DNA of 64,000 nucleotides from Neoakkermansia glycaniphila (GCF_001683795.1 NZ_LIGX01000035.1:1-64000); one strand, 5' to 3'. Shown: positions 10,427 through 20,077, counted from the stretch's first letter. The notes: generated by a model not told the origin, from the sequence alone. Made by a program: numbers and translations.

Positions 10427-11326
10427 TTAGGCGCAGCGGCGGCGGCGCACAACGAAAGCAAACATGCCGGCCATCCCCAAAACTGCAGTCGAAGGCTCGG
10501 GCACAAGACCGGGATTCGCCACGATATAGTGGGCAACGATACCCTTGTTGCCGCCCTCGTCAAACGTATAATACACCTCGCCAAAATGGCGGGCCAGCTC
10601 ATCCTGATCCGTACTGCCTGCCCATGAAGCGGCTGCCCAGTCGCCCGCGCCGGTCTGCGCATTCAGATTCGTCAGAGCCGCGCCGTTCTCATCCGTAAAG
10701 GAATAGATCTGCGCCTCGCGATTCCATAAATCTCCACTCACCAGCGTACGGCTTTGGATCGCATACCCGGTCGCCAGCGTCGTATCGCGAAGCTTCAGAC
10801 TGCCTGTAATCGTCACCTTGGACGCATTCGTCAAACCCCGATCGTTACCCTGCCCTACCAGCGATCCGGTCAACCCCAAATCCACCACGCCCCCGCCGAA
10901 AGCAAGCCCTGTCGCATTATTCGCGCCATTCCAGTAAATGGCCGACAGCGCGCTTTGCGTCGTCAACCTGTTCCGGAACTTGAAACCGTCGCCGGAACCG
11001 GTCCATGTATAATTTTTGCCGATCGTCACATTGTACCATTGGCTGGCCCACTGCTGCCCCGTCGTTACATTATCTCCGATCACCGCATCGGCATTACCCA
11101 GAAAGATGGAATTCTGACCGATCGTAATCGTCGTATTGTCTCCAATGATAAACCGATTGCCGGACGCATTGAGATCGTTGATGGAACCGGATGCGCCCGC
11201 ACCGTCCCAATGCGCCTGATCGGTAAACGAAGCGCTCGCGCTATTGCCCGATTTCCATGTATAATCGGCAGCAAATACGGACGGCGACAAACCGCAAATA
11301 ATGGCAGTAAACAGAATTTTATTCAT
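10427..11326 (-). CDS. Exported beta-rich PEP-CTERM protein
   Basis: The 299-residue product begins with a signal peptide (MNKILFTAIICGLSPSVFA). It ends in a PEP-CTERM sorting tail: VPEPST, a hydrophobic stretch, then RRRR. The middle is rich in Gly, Asn, Thr and Ser with alternating hydrophobics (for example NNTTITIGQNS-like segments), as in parallel beta-helix or autotransporter-like passenger domains. PEP-CTERM proteins are cleaved and anchored or released by an exosortase, often together with extracellular polysaccharide; no exosortase is in this window. The ATG at 11326 gives the signal peptide; a longer in-frame extension to 11536 has no features. Confidence 0.85.
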   Translation of the reverse strand: MNKILFTAIICGLSPSVFAADYTWKSGNSASASFTDQAHWDGAGASGSINDLNASGNRFIIGDNTTITIGQNSIFLGNADAVIGDNVTTGQQWASQWYNVTIGKNYTWTGSGDGFKFRNRLTTQSALSAIYWNGANNATGLAFGGGVVDLGLTGSLVGQGNDRGLTNASKVTITGSLKLRDTTLATGYAIQSRTLVSGDLWNREAQIYSFTDENGAALTNLNAQTGAGDWAAASWAGSTDQDELARHFGEVYYTFDEGGNKGIVAHYIVANPGLVPEPSTAVLGMAGMFAFVVRRRRCA

Positions 11327-11634
11327 AGAAAGAATGATGGAACGATTATTATTTAACACAATAGCAGCAGGGCGACAAGACTTTTGTATATAACAAAATT
11401 TCGAACACGTCCCGAACCGCCCGGCTACAACCTGCTGACCGTTCACATCCTCCCGATCCGGCGGAAATGCCGGCGCGATTTTGCCATCGCCGCATATGAG
11501 CGGCAGCGATTCCTGACCCACGGCACAAGAATGCACGCCACGGTCAGCAGCACATACAGCACCCAGGCAAACCCCAAAATATCCATCCGACGGTTATACC
11601 TCCCCTTCGACCCCTTGTCAACTGCCGCGCGATT
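11327..11634. other. Intergenic region upstream of the PEP-CTERM gene
   Basis: About 300 bases lie between the PEP-CTERM start and the umuC stop codon. Apart from the promoter annotated at 11350-11378 I see nothing that looks like a gene or repeat. Confidence 0.5.
11350..11378 (-). promoter_or_regulatory. Likely promoter of the PEP-CTERM gene
   Basis: On the minus strand, TTGTCG (11378-11373) and TAAATA (11355-11350) are 17 bases apart, inside an AT-rich stretch about 25 bases before the ATG at 11326. Confidence 0.5.
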
Positions 11635-12885
11635 TCACCGGGCCTCGGGAATATCGCTCCAGCGCGTCGTATAATGGCGGCTCACATACTGCCTGCGCCA
11701 CGGCTGGGAGACCCCTTGATTCGCAAAATGCACCCGGTGCCCGGCCTGATGCAGGGCATCAAGCGTCTGCATCAGCCGATCCGGCACGGAAACCTTCCCC
11801 GCAGAGCCGAACGTAAGCTGCACGCAGTCAGGAGACTGGAACTCACCCAGCACCACGCCGATCTTCTTATAGGAATACCCCGGCTTCCACACGGCATCCA
11901 GCAGAGCAACCGCCGCCGCCGTCAATACCCGCGTATCGTCTCCCGGCACATCGAGGCGCACCGTCGCACCGTTGGAATACATCGCCTGCGGATCATCCGC
12001 AAAATAGCTCGTCCGCAAGAACACCCCCACACTGCCGCACAGCAGCTTCTCCTTCCGCAGGCCGCGAGCCTCCGACTCCACAAAACGGCACAGCACCTCC
12101 CGCAAAGCTTCCTTCTGCCGAATACCATCCTTCAACGAACGGCTGTGAATAATCTGCTTGCGCACATCCCCTTCATCGTCGCCGGAAAAACACGAAACAC
12201 CGTTCAACTCCAGGTGCAGCCTCTCGCCATGCACCCCGAAGCAGGCACGCAGCCAGGCCATATCCGCCCTCGCCAAATCTCCCGCCGAGCGCAGCCCCAG
12301 CGCCCGCATCTTCGGGGCCAGCCTGCGGCCCACGCCCCACAGCTCCCCGGCAGGCACGCCATCCAGAAACGCGAGCCGGCCCTCCTCCGCAGCGAGGGAA
12401 AATACCCCCTGCAAGGATGCATCATGCTTCGCCGTCTCATTTGCCAGCTTGGCCAGCGTCTTCGTCGGGGCAATGCCCACACTCACCGTAATCCCGGTCC
12501 ACCGGGCAATCTTGCGCCGCATGCGCCGTGCAAAATCCAGCCACACCTCCTCCGACCCCTCGCCCACATTCGCAAACGCCTCATCGATACTGTACTGCTC
12601 CATCTCCGGGCATTCCTCCTCCAGCAGCGACATCACGCGGCGAGAAATATCCGAATACAGCGCGAAATTTCCGGAGCAGACAACCACCCCGTTCGCATCC
12701 AGCACCGGCTTCGCCTTGAAATACGGCTCCCCCATCCCGATACCCAGCGCCTTCGCCTGCGCACTCCGCGCCACGATACAGCCATCGTTATTCGACAACA
12801 CAACAAGAGGCTTCCCGCGCCAGTCCGGCCGGAAAATCTGCTCGCAGCTCGCAAAGAAATTATTGCAATCGAAAAGAAGGAACAT
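11635..12885 (-). CDS. umuC: Error-prone DNA polymerase V catalytic subunit UmuC
   Basis: This 416-residue Y-family polymerase copies damaged templates during the SOS response, with UmuD' as partner. The N-terminus FLLFDCNNFFASCEQ contains a metal-binding Asp and the steric-gate region. The palm motif EQYSIDEAFA carries the catalytic Asp-Glu pair. The thumb and little-finger domains follow. The start at 12885 is used because its ATG overlaps the umuD stop codon (TGATG), a hallmark of umuDC operons; the frame extended to 12942 would run back into umuD. Confidence 0.94.
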   Translation of the reverse strand: MFLLFDCNNFFASCEQIFRPDWRGKPLVVLSNNDGCIVARSAQAKALGIGMGEPYFKAKPVLDANGVVVCSGNFALYSDISRRVMSLLEEECPEMEQYSIDEAFANVGEGSEEVWLDFARRMRRKIARWTGITVSVGIAPTKTLAKLANETAKHDASLQGVFSLAAEEGRLAFLDGVPAGELWGVGRRLAPKMRALGLRSAGDLARADMAWLRACFGVHGERLHLELNGVSCFSGDDEGDVRKQIIHSRSLKDGIRQKEALREVLCRFVESEARGLRKEKLLCGSVGVFLRTSYFADDPQAMYSNGATVRLDVPGDDTRVLTAAAVALLDAVWKPGYSYKKIGVVLGEFQSPDCVQLTFGSAGKVSVPDRLMQTLDALHQAGHRVHFANQGVSQPWRRQYVSRHYTTRWSDIPEAR

Positions 12886-13292
12886 CAGGCGGGGCAGCGG
12901 AAAAAGTGAACGACGGAAGTGACGACGCCGAACAGCGAACACTCCACGCCGGGCCGCACCTCGATGGCGGGATAGGCGGGATTCTCCGGCACCAGCCGCA
13001 CACCGCCTCCGGACTTATCCAGCCGCTTCACCGTAAACTCCCCCTCGAACGCCGCAATCACCACATCGCCATCGCGGGCATCGAGCGCACGATCCACCAC
13101 CAGCACATCGCCGTCGTGAATACCCGCACCCAACATCGAATCACCCCGTGCGCGCACAAAATACGTCGCCGCCGGATGCCGCACGCACAGCTCATTCAAA
13201 TCCAGCGTCCGGTCGATGGCATCCTGTGCCGGAGAAGGAAACCCTGCCGCCACGCCTTCCTCGAACAGGGGAATCTGCCCATCATCGCTCAT
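12885..13292 (-). CDS. umuD: SOS mutagenesis protein UmuD (autocleaved peptidase S24)
   Basis: UmuD (135 residues) is cleaved at an Ala-Gly bond after contact with RecA filaments and then activates UmuC. The cleavage site AAGFPSP is seen with Ala16-Gly17. The catalytic Ser is in GDSMLG (about residue 52) and the general-base Lys in FTVKRL (about residue 89). ATG at 13292 is preferred over an in-frame GTG at 13298, since the promoter's -10 box ends six bases before it. The stop codon overlaps the umuC start. Confidence 0.92.
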   Translation of the reverse strand: MSDDGQIPLFEEGVAAGFPSPAQDAIDRTLDLNELCVRHPAATYFVRARGDSMLGAGIHDGDVLVVDRALDARDGDVVIAAFEGEFTVKRLDKSGGGVRLVPENPAYPAIEVRPGVECSLFGVVTSVVHFFRCPA

Positions 13293-13298
13293 GCCCAC

Positions 13299-13327
13299 AG
13301 CATGCCCCTTTTTCCCGGCCCAGTCAA
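13299..13327 (-). promoter_or_regulatory. umuDC promoter with an overlapping dyad
   Basis: On the minus strand, TTGACT (13327-13322) and CATGCT (13304-13299) are 17 bases apart; the -10 is weak. A perfect 5-base dyad, CATGC-N5-GCATG (13290-13304), spans the -10 box and start codon. That position suits a repressor such as LexA, but I cannot confirm the motif. Confidence 0.5.
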
Positions 13328-13377
13328 GATTGAGAGAAGATCAGGACAAACAAGGCGTTAACAAAAGCCAACCCCTT

Positions 13378-13872
13378 TTACTTCAACAGGCGCCCGTCGC
13401 GCTTGATCGCATCCCATCCGCCCTCCAGCACGAACACCGGAGCCTCCAGCCCGTACTGGGCCAGATCATCGGCTATCTCCTGCGAAGACGTGCAATCCTG
13501 CGCACAGAACACGATAATGCACTCCCCCTGAAACCCGGCCTGATGCAGGCGCGGCATCGCCGCCGCCTTCAACTCCTCGAACTCCGCATCCTTGCGGATG
13601 GGGAACGAACGGCCCAGCGCATGCAGCATATACCCGAGATCCCGCTCATGCTCCGCGCTGCGCTTGCTCCGGGCATCCACCCACACGATGCGCTCGCCCC
13701 AGTCCTTCAACGCCGTCTCCAGGCAAATATGCCCCTTCGGCAGGCGCGCCTGATCGCAGGGCGGCACCCTGCCCGGCGCAAACCATGCGTACTCCATATA
13801 GCAGAGCACGACCGCCACACCCAGAATGATGAGGCCGACACGGACAATCTGGCTGAAGGCATCCCTGACCAT
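13378..13872 (-). CDS. Membrane-anchored rhodanese-like protein
   Basis: The 164-residue protein has one N-terminal membrane helix (about residues 10-30) and then a rhodanese fold. That fold includes WVDARSK, the classical early Asp-Ala-Arg motif, and a Cys-containing active-site loop in VFCAQDCTSSQEIA. Rhodaneses move sulfur or carry redox-active Cys residues; a periplasmic orientation is likely, but the substrate is unknown. The ATG at 13872 lies four bases after the DUF1573 gene stop codon, so it is the last gene of the ileS-lspA-DUF1573 operon. A longer start at 13899 would overlap that gene. Confidence 0.78.
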   Translation of the reverse strand: MVRDAFSQIVRVGLIILGVAVVLCYMEYAWFAPGRVPPCDQARLPKGHICLETALKDWGERIVWVDARSKRSAEHERDLGYMLHALGRSFPIRKDAEFEELKAAAMPRLHQAGFQGECIIVFCAQDCTSSQEIADDLAQYGLEAPVFVLEGGWDAIKRDGRLLK

Positions 13873-13876
13873 GACT

Positions 13877-14545
13877 TTACTTGCGGGGAGGATTGACACT
13901 CAGGAAAAACGACCGCTTCGCATAGCGAGGGTCCTTCGAATCAGTCTTGATCCACAGCGTATTGAATGCCCCCTTCGCGGTACTCTTCGGAGTCACGACC
14001 ACCCGGTACTTGCGGCCGGGTGCCACCGTCACGGGCTCGTAATCGAAATCGCTCCCCACAAGGCTCACATCCGTCAGCTTCAACGCCACCTTCGGATCAA
14101 TATCGATCGTGAATTCCTGCACCTTCGGCTTCTGCCCGACCGTCCATTGCAAAGCCTTGGGCTGCACCTTCATCAGCTCGGGAATATCCACGCGCAGCGC
14201 GAGCTTCTGCGTCTTGCCGTCCGAAGTCCTCACCTCCACGAACTTCTCGATCTTCCCAGTAAAGGCTCCGAGGCGCATCGTCAGCTCGATCTCGCCCTTC
14301 TCACCGGGGGCATACTCCTTCTTGCCGCCCTTCAGCGAGGCATCCGTGCAATCGCACAGCGGCTTCACACGCGTCACCTTCACGGAGGAGTTCCCCGCAT
14401 TGGAAAAAGAAACGGACGTGCGGATCTCATCCTGCAAAGGCTCCGGGCGCAAATCCAGCGCCTCCTTTTCCAGACGTATTTCCGCATGCAGCGGCAGAAC
14501 CGCCATACAGGCCATTACGGAAATCAGGGAATGCGGAATCGTCAT
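13877..14545 (-). CDS. Exported DUF1573-domain protein
   Basis: The 222-residue product begins with a signal peptide (SLISVMACMAVLPLHAE). It contains an immunoglobulin-like DUF1573 domain with the family's Cys-rich motif (KPLCDCTDASLKGG) after a strand pattern SVSFSNAGNSSVKVTRV. DUF1573 proteins are common in Bacteroidetes and Verrucomicrobia and have no established biochemical role. It lies 29 bases downstream of lspA and just before the rhodanese gene, so export or envelope maintenance is a plausible setting. Confidence 0.82.
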   Translation of the reverse strand: MTIPHSLISVMACMAVLPLHAEIRLEKEALDLRPEPLQDEIRTSVSFSNAGNSSVKVTRVKPLCDCTDASLKGGKKEYAPGEKGEIELTMRLGAFTGKIEKFVEVRTSDGKTQKLALRVDIPELMKVQPKALQWTVGQKPKVQEFTIDIDPKVALKLTDVSLVGSDFDYEPVTVAPGRKYRVVVTPKSTAKGAFNTLWIKTDSKDPRYAKRSFFLSVNPPRK

Positions 14546-14574
14546 GGCAGGATGGAATGAAAGTTGAAGGCAGG

Positions 14575-15267
14575 TTACGGTTCTTCGGGCAGGCGCACGG
14601 CCTCCTCCTTCTCCCGCTTCTTGCGGGCATCAAGAATCAGGCTGCCGATCAGGAACAACCCGGCAGCCGTGCAAATACACGCATCCGCCACATTGAAGGC
14701 CGGCCAATGGTAGCCGCTCGGCCACGACTCGCCCTTGATCCACGGGAAGGAAACATCGAGAAAATCCACAACGTACCCATTCATGAGATTCTGCAGAAAG
14801 GACAAATGTTCACTTCCCGCCAGAAAGAACCCCTGCGTCAGGCGATCCGTCAAATTCCCGAGAATACCCGCCGTGATAAAGGCCCATGCCAGCCGCAGCA
14901 GCTTCGTCTCGAAAAATCCCCGGCGGAACAGCCAGAACAGCCCGATCAACGCCACGACCGGAATCATCAGAAACACATAGCTCGACCATGCCGTACCGTT
15001 CCCCATACCGAACGCCACCCCCGTATTGTGTACGCGGATAATGTTGAAGGTAAACAGCCCGAAGAAATCCTGCACCACGGGAACCTGTTCGATCACCAGC
15101 CCCACGGGAGTGGACAACGGCTCCTTGAAGTCGAACACGATCCACCACTTCGTCGCCTGATCAAGCAGGTACAACACGGCCACGAGAATGACCAGCCCCT
15201 TCGTCAGGGACTGGCGGCCGCCTTTCTTCTGGAGATCTTGCATCTCCGGGGATTGCTGGTCGCTCAT
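14575..15267 (-). CDS. lspA: Lipoprotein signal peptidase (signal peptidase II)
   Basis: This inner-membrane aspartyl protease removes signal peptides from prolipoproteins after diacylglycerol attachment. The protein has 230 residues and four main membrane helices. The conserved blocks NTGVAFGM, GNLTDRL (catalytic Asp) and FNVADACI (second catalytic Asp) are all present. It has an extra charged N-terminus of about 25 residues and is longer than the usual 160-170. The gene lies 34 bases after ileS, the classical ileS-lspA order. Confidence 0.95.
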   Translation of the reverse strand: MSDQQSPEMQDLQKKGGRQSLTKGLVILVAVLYLLDQATKWWIVFDFKEPLSTPVGLVIEQVPVVQDFFGLFTFNIIRVHNTGVAFGMGNGTAWSSYVFLMIPVVALIGLFWLFRRGFFETKLLRLAWAFITAGILGNLTDRLTQGFFLAGSEHLSFLQNLMNGYVVDFLDVSFPWIKGESWPSGYHWPAFNVADACICTAAGLFLIGSLILDARKKREKEEAVRLPEEP

Positions 15268-15301
15268 GCAGTACTTCCGTAAGAGAGTTACACAGGCGGA
15301 T

Positions 15302-18028
15302 TCAAGCCATCACATTGGCGCAGCGTTCGCACACGCCATCGGCATCCGTCGGTTCGTAACGGCGGCAGCGCGGGCACATCTCGAAGGGAGACTTCACGGC
15401 CGTGGCAGCCAGAGCTTCGCCCGTACCTACTTTCAGATCGGCAATGATGAAGAACTCCGTCGCGAAGGCGCGATCCATCAGCAGGGCAACCACATCTTCG
15501 TTCTCGCCGTTCGGCACCGTCAGCTCCACGGCAGCTTCGTTATTCTTGGCAAAGGCCTTGGCCTGCACCTGAGCTTCGATCGCCACCTGAATCACGGACT
15601 TGATCTCCTGCAGGCGGTCGAAAATACCCGTCGCCTCCTGAGACTTGAAATCGGCGAACTCCGCCGGAAAATCCTGCTCGTGCACACTTCCCTCGCGTCC
15701 GGCATGCTCCCATGCCTCATCCGCCGTATAGGCCAGCACCGGAGCCAGCAGCAGGCAGAGGGAGTGGAACACATGGTACATCGCCGTCTGGGTAGCGCGG
15801 CGGCGGCGGGAATCGCGCTCGTCGCAGTACAGGCGATCCTTCGTAATATCCACATACAGAGCGGAAAGATCCGTCGCGCAGAACTGGTTGATAATCGAAA
15901 ACGCCTTGCGGAAATCATAAGCCTCGTAAGCGGCGCGCACGGAGGAAATCACCTCGTTCAGGCGCTCCATGATCCAGCGGTCCAGCAGAGGCATATCGGC
16001 CGGAGCCACGGCATCCGTCGCAAAATCGAAATCGCCGAGATTCGCCAGCAGAATGCGCAGCGTATTGCGGAGGCGGCGGTACGGCTCCGTCACCTGCTTG
16101 AACAGATCTTCGCCGAACGGCACCTCATTCTGCCAGTCCACCGAAGCGGCCCACAGGCGCACGATATCCGCGCCGTACTTATCGTAATAGTACACCGCAT
16201 CGATCGGCTTGCCGCTCTTCGCATCGGACTTCGAAGTCTTCTTGCGCGTATCCTTGTCCACCACGAAACCGTGAGTCATCACCGCCTTGTACGGAGCCTT
16301 GCCGCGCCATGCCACCGAAAGCATCAGCGAACTCTGGAACCAGCCTCGGTGCTGGTCCGTCGCTTCCAGATACAAATCGGCGGGAGCGGGAAGATTCGGG
16401 CGGCTGTCCAGCACCGCCATGTGCGAACTGCCGGAATCGATCCACACATCCAGCGTATCGCGGCACTTGCGGTACGTCGTCGGCAGGCCGAGACGGCTGC
16501 AAAGCTCCTCCTCGGAAAGCTCGAACCAGATATTGGAACCGTGTTCGGCCACCAGATCGGCCACCTTGCGCACGAGAGCGGCATCCAGCACGGCCTTCCC
16601 CGCCTCGTCGAAAAACACCGGCAACGGCACGCCCCATGTACGCTGGCGGGAAATACACCAGTCCGGGCGCGCTTCCACGGTACCGTAAATGCGATTGCGG
16701 CCCCATGCGGGCAGCCACGTCGTACGGTCGATCTCCTCGAGAGCCTTCGGACGCAGATTCTCCATCGAAATGAAAAACTGCTCCACCGCGCGGAAAATGA
16801 TCGGCGTCTTGGAACGCCAGCAGTGCGGATACTGGTGCTTGTACGACTCGGTACCGAGCAGCGCGCCGCGCTCCTGCAGCATCTCGATCACGGCCCCGTT
16901 CGAATCGAACACATGCTTGCCCACGAGGGAAGGCACGCCCACCTCATCCGTATACTTGCCGTCGTCGTCCACCGGGGAAATCACCGGCAGCCCGTACTGG
17001 CGGCCAGCATTATAGTCGTCCGCACCGTGGCCGGGGGCGATATGCACTGCGCCCGTACCCGTATCCGTCGTCACGAAATTGGCCGTGATAATCAGGGAAT
17101 CCCGGTCAAGGAAAGGATGGCGCGCCTTGCGGTTCTCCATCGCATCGCCCCGGAAGGCCTTCAGCTCTTCGGCCATCGCCCAGCCCGTCTTCTCCGTAAA
17201 GGCTCCGACCAGCTCGCGCAGCACAATGAAATTCTTCGTCTCGCCATCCTTCACGAATGCACCGAGCACATACTCAAGCAGCGGATGCAGAGCGATCGCC
17301 ACATTGGCGGGCAGCGTCCAGGGCGTCGTCGTCCAGATCACCATCGAGGCATCCACGCCTTCCACCTGCTCCACCAGCGGGAACGCCACGAACACCGTCG
17401 TACTCGTCTTCTCCTGATACTCCACTTCAGCCTCGGCAAGAGCCGTATGCGCACCGTAGGACCACTGCACCGGCTTGCGGCTCTGGTACACCGCGCCGTC
17501 TTCCACCAGCTTCGCGAACAGCCGCAGGATATTGGCCTCGTAACCGGGATTCATCGTCAGGTACGGATTCCTCCACTCGCCGAACACGCCCAGGCGGCGG
17601 AAAGAATTGCGCTGAATATCGATATACTTCTTCGCGAACTCCGTACAGCGGCGGCGAATCTCCGCCGGCTCCAGATCGCGGGCCTCCTGCACCACCTTGA
17701 ACTCGATCGGCAGCCCGTGGCAATCCCACCCCGGCACATAGGGAGCGGCGAACCCGGCCATCGTCTTCGTCTTCAGCACGAGATCCTTCAGAATCTTATT
17801 CAGAGCCGTGCCCATATGCACATCGCCATTGGCGAAGGGAGGCCCGTCGTGCAGCACGAAAAGCGGCGCACCCTGATCCATACGGCGCTTCAGAATACGT
17901 TCATAGAGCTTGCCTTCCTCCCACTTCTGCAGCCGTACCGGCTCATTCTTCGTCAGGTCCCCGCGCATCGGGAACGTCGTATCGGGAAGGAAAATCGTAT
18001 CCTTATAGCTCTTCGCGGGCGTGCTCAT
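15302..18028 (-). CDS. ileS: Isoleucyl-tRNA synthetase
   Basis: This 908-residue class I synthetase charges tRNA-Ile with isoleucine and edits misactivated valine. The HIGH-like motif is in [11 protein letters not shown] and the KMSKS-like motif in [11 protein letters not shown]. The editing (CP1) domain between them has [15 protein letters not shown]-terminal zinc finger (CPRCRRY and CERC) closes the protein. The ATG at 18028 ([10 protein letters not shown]) is used; a strong promoter ends seven bases upstream, so the frame extended to 18124 cannot be the true start. Confidence 0.97.
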   Translation of the reverse strand: MSTPAKSYKDTIFLPDTTFPMRGDLTKNEPVRLQKWEEGKLYERILKRRMDQGAPLFVLHDGPPFANGDVHMGTALNKILKDLVLKTKTMAGFAAPYVPGWDCHGLPIEFKVVQEARDLEPAEIRRRCTEFAKKYIDIQRNSFRRLGVFGEWRNPYLTMNPGYEANILRLFAKLVEDGAVYQSRKPVQWSYGAHTALAEAEVEYQEKTSTTVFVAFPLVEQVEGVDASMVIWTTTPWTLPANVAIALHPLLEYVLGAFVKDGETKNFIVLRELVGAFTEKTGWAMAEELKAFRGDAMENRKARHPFLDRDSLIITANFVTTDTGTGAVHIAPGHGADDYNAGRQYGLPVISPVDDDGKYTDEVGVPSLVGKHVFDSNGAVIEMLQERGALLGTESYKHQYPHCWRSKTPIIFRAVEQFFISMENLRPKALEEIDRTTWLPAWGRNRIYGTVEARPDWCISRQRTWGVPLPVFFDEAGKAVLDAALVRKVADLVAEHGSNIWFELSEEELCSRLGLPTTYRKCRDTLDVWIDSGSSHMAVLDSRPNLPAPADLYLEATDQHRGWFQSSLMLSVAWRGKAPYKAVMTHGFVVDKDTRKKTSKSDAKSGKPIDAVYYYDKYGADIVRLWAASVDWQNEVPFGEDLFKQVTEPYRRLRNTLRILLANLGDFDFATDAVAPADMPLLDRWIMERLNEVISSVRAAYEAYDFRKAFSIINQFCATDLSALYVDITKDRLYCDERDSRRRRATQTAMYHVFHSLCLLLAPVLAYTADEAWEHAGREGSVHEQDFPAEFADFKSQEATGIFDRLQEIKSVIQVAIEAQVQAKAFAKNNEAAVELTVPNGENEDVVALLMDRAFATEFFIIADLKVGTGEALAATAVKSPFEMCPRCRRYEPTDADGVCERCANVMA

Positions 18029-18035
18029 GCGCGGG

Positions 18036-18064
18036 ATGCTAGCACAGCAACACCCATAAGTCAA
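18036..18064 (-). promoter_or_regulatory. Promoter of ileS, leaderless geometry
   Basis: On the minus strand, TTGACT (18064-18059) and TAGCAT (18041-18036) are 17 bases apart, with seven bases between the -10 box and the ATG. No T-box leader is present, unlike many ileS genes of Firmicutes. Confidence 0.75.
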
Positions 18065-18144
18065 TACGTGGAAACGGCCTGACAAACCTCCGCAAGCAAA
18101 ACGAACCCAGCTCCGCACGCACACCGCACCACCCTCGCCGCCAA

Positions 18145-18179
18145 TGAAAAAGCAGGACTCCCCACACGGGAAATCCTGC
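18145..18179 (-). terminator. Intrinsic terminator of the PEP-CTERM pair
   Basis: GCAGGA (18152-18157) and TCCTGC (18174-18179) form the base of a stem extended by GGGGA/TCCC pairs. On the minus strand it is followed by TTTTT. It ends transcription from the gene stopping at 18203, before the ileS promoter. Confidence 0.8.
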
Positions 18180-18202
18180 CCGGAAAATCATACTTTCAGC
18201 CG

Positions 18203-19069
18203 TTACAGGGAACGGCGGCGGCGCAGACCGAAAGCGGCAAAGCCCAGCAGAGCCAGAGAAGCCGTGGCAGGCTCAGGCAGCAGGGCATTCGTACCGTTAT
18301 TGGCCAGCCATGCAGCATCGTCGGCAGTCAGAGACTTATTCCAGATCGCGAAATCGGAAAACTGCCCGTCGCCGCGCGCCGAAGTATTCTCACCGTTGGC
18401 GCCCAGACGGATACTCTTCAGATTGCCGGCCATGCGATTCCATGCCGATGTCGATGTGGCGAACAGGGAACCGTCCACATACAGGGACACGATGCCCGTG
18501 GAAGCCACGCTCACCACCAGAGACTGCCACGGAGCGGAATCCAGAGACGAGAGATCGCCAATCGTCGCTCCCGTATGTGCCGTAATGCTCTTCCGGTCGG
18601 ATGCATACGTCCAGCTCCCGCCGTAGCCCGGAGTCGACACCGTATTGCCCGTAAACAGGAACGAAGCATCCCCCTGCGTACTGCCGGCAAAATAGCTGCA
18701 AAGCGACACACCTGCAGTCCCCATATCGCGCACCTTCACGGAAAAAGCCATACCCTGCGACGCATAATTGATACCCGCGCCCTGCAGATTCTCACAGGAG
18801 GGAGAATAGAAATTGGCGGCATTGGACACCAGATAACCCTTCCCCTTGTAACCGCCCGTCGCGGAAAACACATTGGCATTCCCCAAACACGGGTTGAACT
18901 GGGAACCCGAAGGAGCGATCACCGCACCCAGACGGGCGGTCGCCCCCGAACCGTTCACGACCGTAAAATCGTAATAAACGGATATATCATCCTTGGACAA
19001 GGAAGGAGCTGCCGTTGCCACTCCGCCCAGCAGAGTACCGCACAACAGAATATGATTGATGGTTTTCAT
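18203..19069 (-). CDS. Exported LamG-like PEP-CTERM protein
   Basis: The 288-residue protein has a signal peptide (MKTINHILLCGTLLGGVATAA) and a concanavalin A/LamG-like beta-sandwich. Supporting segments are SVKVRDMGTAG, WQSLVVSVASTGIVSLYVDG and SDFAIWNKSLTADDAAWL, the usual closing pattern of LamG domains. It ends in a PEP-CTERM tail (LLPEPATASLALLGF, then RRRR). A carbohydrate- or matrix-binding role outside the cell is likely. It starts 36 bases after the stop codon of another PEP-CTERM gene and probably shares its promoter. The ATG at 19069 gives the signal peptide; upstream in-frame codons do not. Confidence 0.85.
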   Translation of the reverse strand: MKTINHILLCGTLLGGVATAAPSLSKDDISVYYDFTVVNGSGATARLGAVIAPSGSQFNPCLGNANVFSATGGYKGKGYLVSNAANFYSPSCENLQGAGINYASQGMAFSVKVRDMGTAGVSLCSYFAGSTQGDASFLFTGNTVSTPGYGGSWTYASDRKSITAHTGATIGDLSSLDSAPWQSLVVSVASTGIVSLYVDGSLFATSTSAWNRMAGNLKSIRLGANGENTSARGDGQFSDFAIWNKSLTADDAAWLANNGTNALLPEPATASLALLGFAAFGLRRRRSL

Positions 19070-19105
19070 GGTATAATTATATTGAGAGAATTGTTTAAAC
19101 GGCAT

Positions 19106-19909
19106 TTACCGAATGCGTCGACGGCGAAAGCCCAATGCGGCAAACCCCAGAACGGCCAAAGCTGCCGCCGCCGGTTCCGGAATGCCCATGGCCGCCTTCA
19201 CATCATCGAGACTGTCGGAAGCGGCAAACGAATATACATTGAGATTGCCGACCGTGAGATCGTTCGAACTGCTGATGCCATTGGTTCCTCCCGGACCGAA
19301 GCCCAGCATGAACCCGCCGAGCACAGCCTGTCCGCTCGAAAGCCCGGTCTCGGCCACCGTCAGAAAATCCCTGCCGTTGCCGAAAGAAAGCTGCTGATCG
19401 CCGGCGAACATGTAAATATTGCCACCCCTGTTGACAATGGACAGCTTGAGAAAATCCGCCGTACTCTGCAGGTTGGATGTCGCCGCACGAGTCGTGCTGC
19501 TGTATCCGTTCCACCCGTTGCCGGAACAGAGAGCGAACGTATAACCGTCGGCACTATTCGTCGCCGCAAGAGAAAGGCCGTTTGTCGCATTATTGTTCGA
19601 CGCGAAAATCTTGGCGGCAGTACCGGTCGTATTCTGGAACTTGATATCCATCTGCACGGCCCAGTTCGTCGTCAAATTGTAGGGAGCCGCACCGAAATAA
19701 TATCCGCCTGCCTCGGCAACATTGGAGTGGATCACCGCCGCGCCATTGGTATAACTCACGGAGGAAGCCTGGCCTTGCATCGTATAACCGTTCTGCGACG
19801 TCAAATTGCTGTCGAACTTGTACACATCCGTCAGGGAAACGGCTGCATCAGCACTTGTTGCCACCAGCAACAGAACAACTGTAACAATAGACTTCTTAGG
19901 TTTCATCAT
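19106..19909 (-). CDS. Exported PEP-CTERM protein, beta-sandwich type
   Basis: This 267-residue protein starts with MMKPKKSIVTVVLLLVATSADA, a signal peptide, and ends with IPEPAAAALAVLGFAALGF followed by RRRR, a PEP-CTERM tail. The middle resembles a LamG-like beta-sandwich (WAVQMDIKFQNTTG, LKLSIVNRGGNIYMFAG). Two adjacent ATGs (19909, 19906) are possible starts. It is the first gene of a two-gene PEP-CTERM unit with the LamG protein. Surface or matrix location is inferred from the sorting tail; no enzymatic motif is visible. Confidence 0.82.
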   Translation of the reverse strand: MMKPKKSIVTVVLLLVATSADAAVSLTDVYKFDSNLTSQNGYTMQGQASSVSYTNGAAVIHSNVAEAGGYYFGAAPYNLTTNWAVQMDIKFQNTTGTAAKIFASNNNATNGLSLAATNSADGYTFALCSGNGWNGYSSTTRAATSNLQSTADFLKLSIVNRGGNIYMFAGDQQLSFGNGRDFLTVAETGLSSGQAVLGGFMLGFGPGGTNGISSSNDLTVGNLNVYSFAASDSLDDVKAAMGIPEPAAAALAVLGFAALGFRRRRIR

Positions 19910-19941
19910 TTCATGGGGGGACAGATGCACCTGTCCAACAG

Positions 19942-19971
19942 AAAATACACGGATTTCATATCCTGTGTCAA
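19942..19971 (-). promoter_or_regulatory. Promoter of the PEP-CTERM pair
   Basis: On the minus strand, TTGACA (19971-19966) and TATTTT (19947-19942) are 18 bases apart. The spacer holds a palindrome-like GGATATGAAATCC, close to the 17-base palindrome found elsewhere in the window, so it may be a regulator site. Confidence 0.6.
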
Positions 19972-20077
19972 TCCAAATAAACGATATCTTTGATAATATA
20001 TTTATTATCGCACTGCCTTTTGGTGCGCGCATCCGGAATGCGACGAAATGCCCTCAAACCCTCCTTACTTGTAAAGA

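Noticed and set aside
15188-18082. Plus-strand open frame of 964 codons
   Set aside because: It is antisense to ileS and lspA and has a His/Arg-rich composition without any domain.
17900-18130. T-box leader before ileS
   Set aside because: The promoter ends seven bases before the ATG, leaving no leader.
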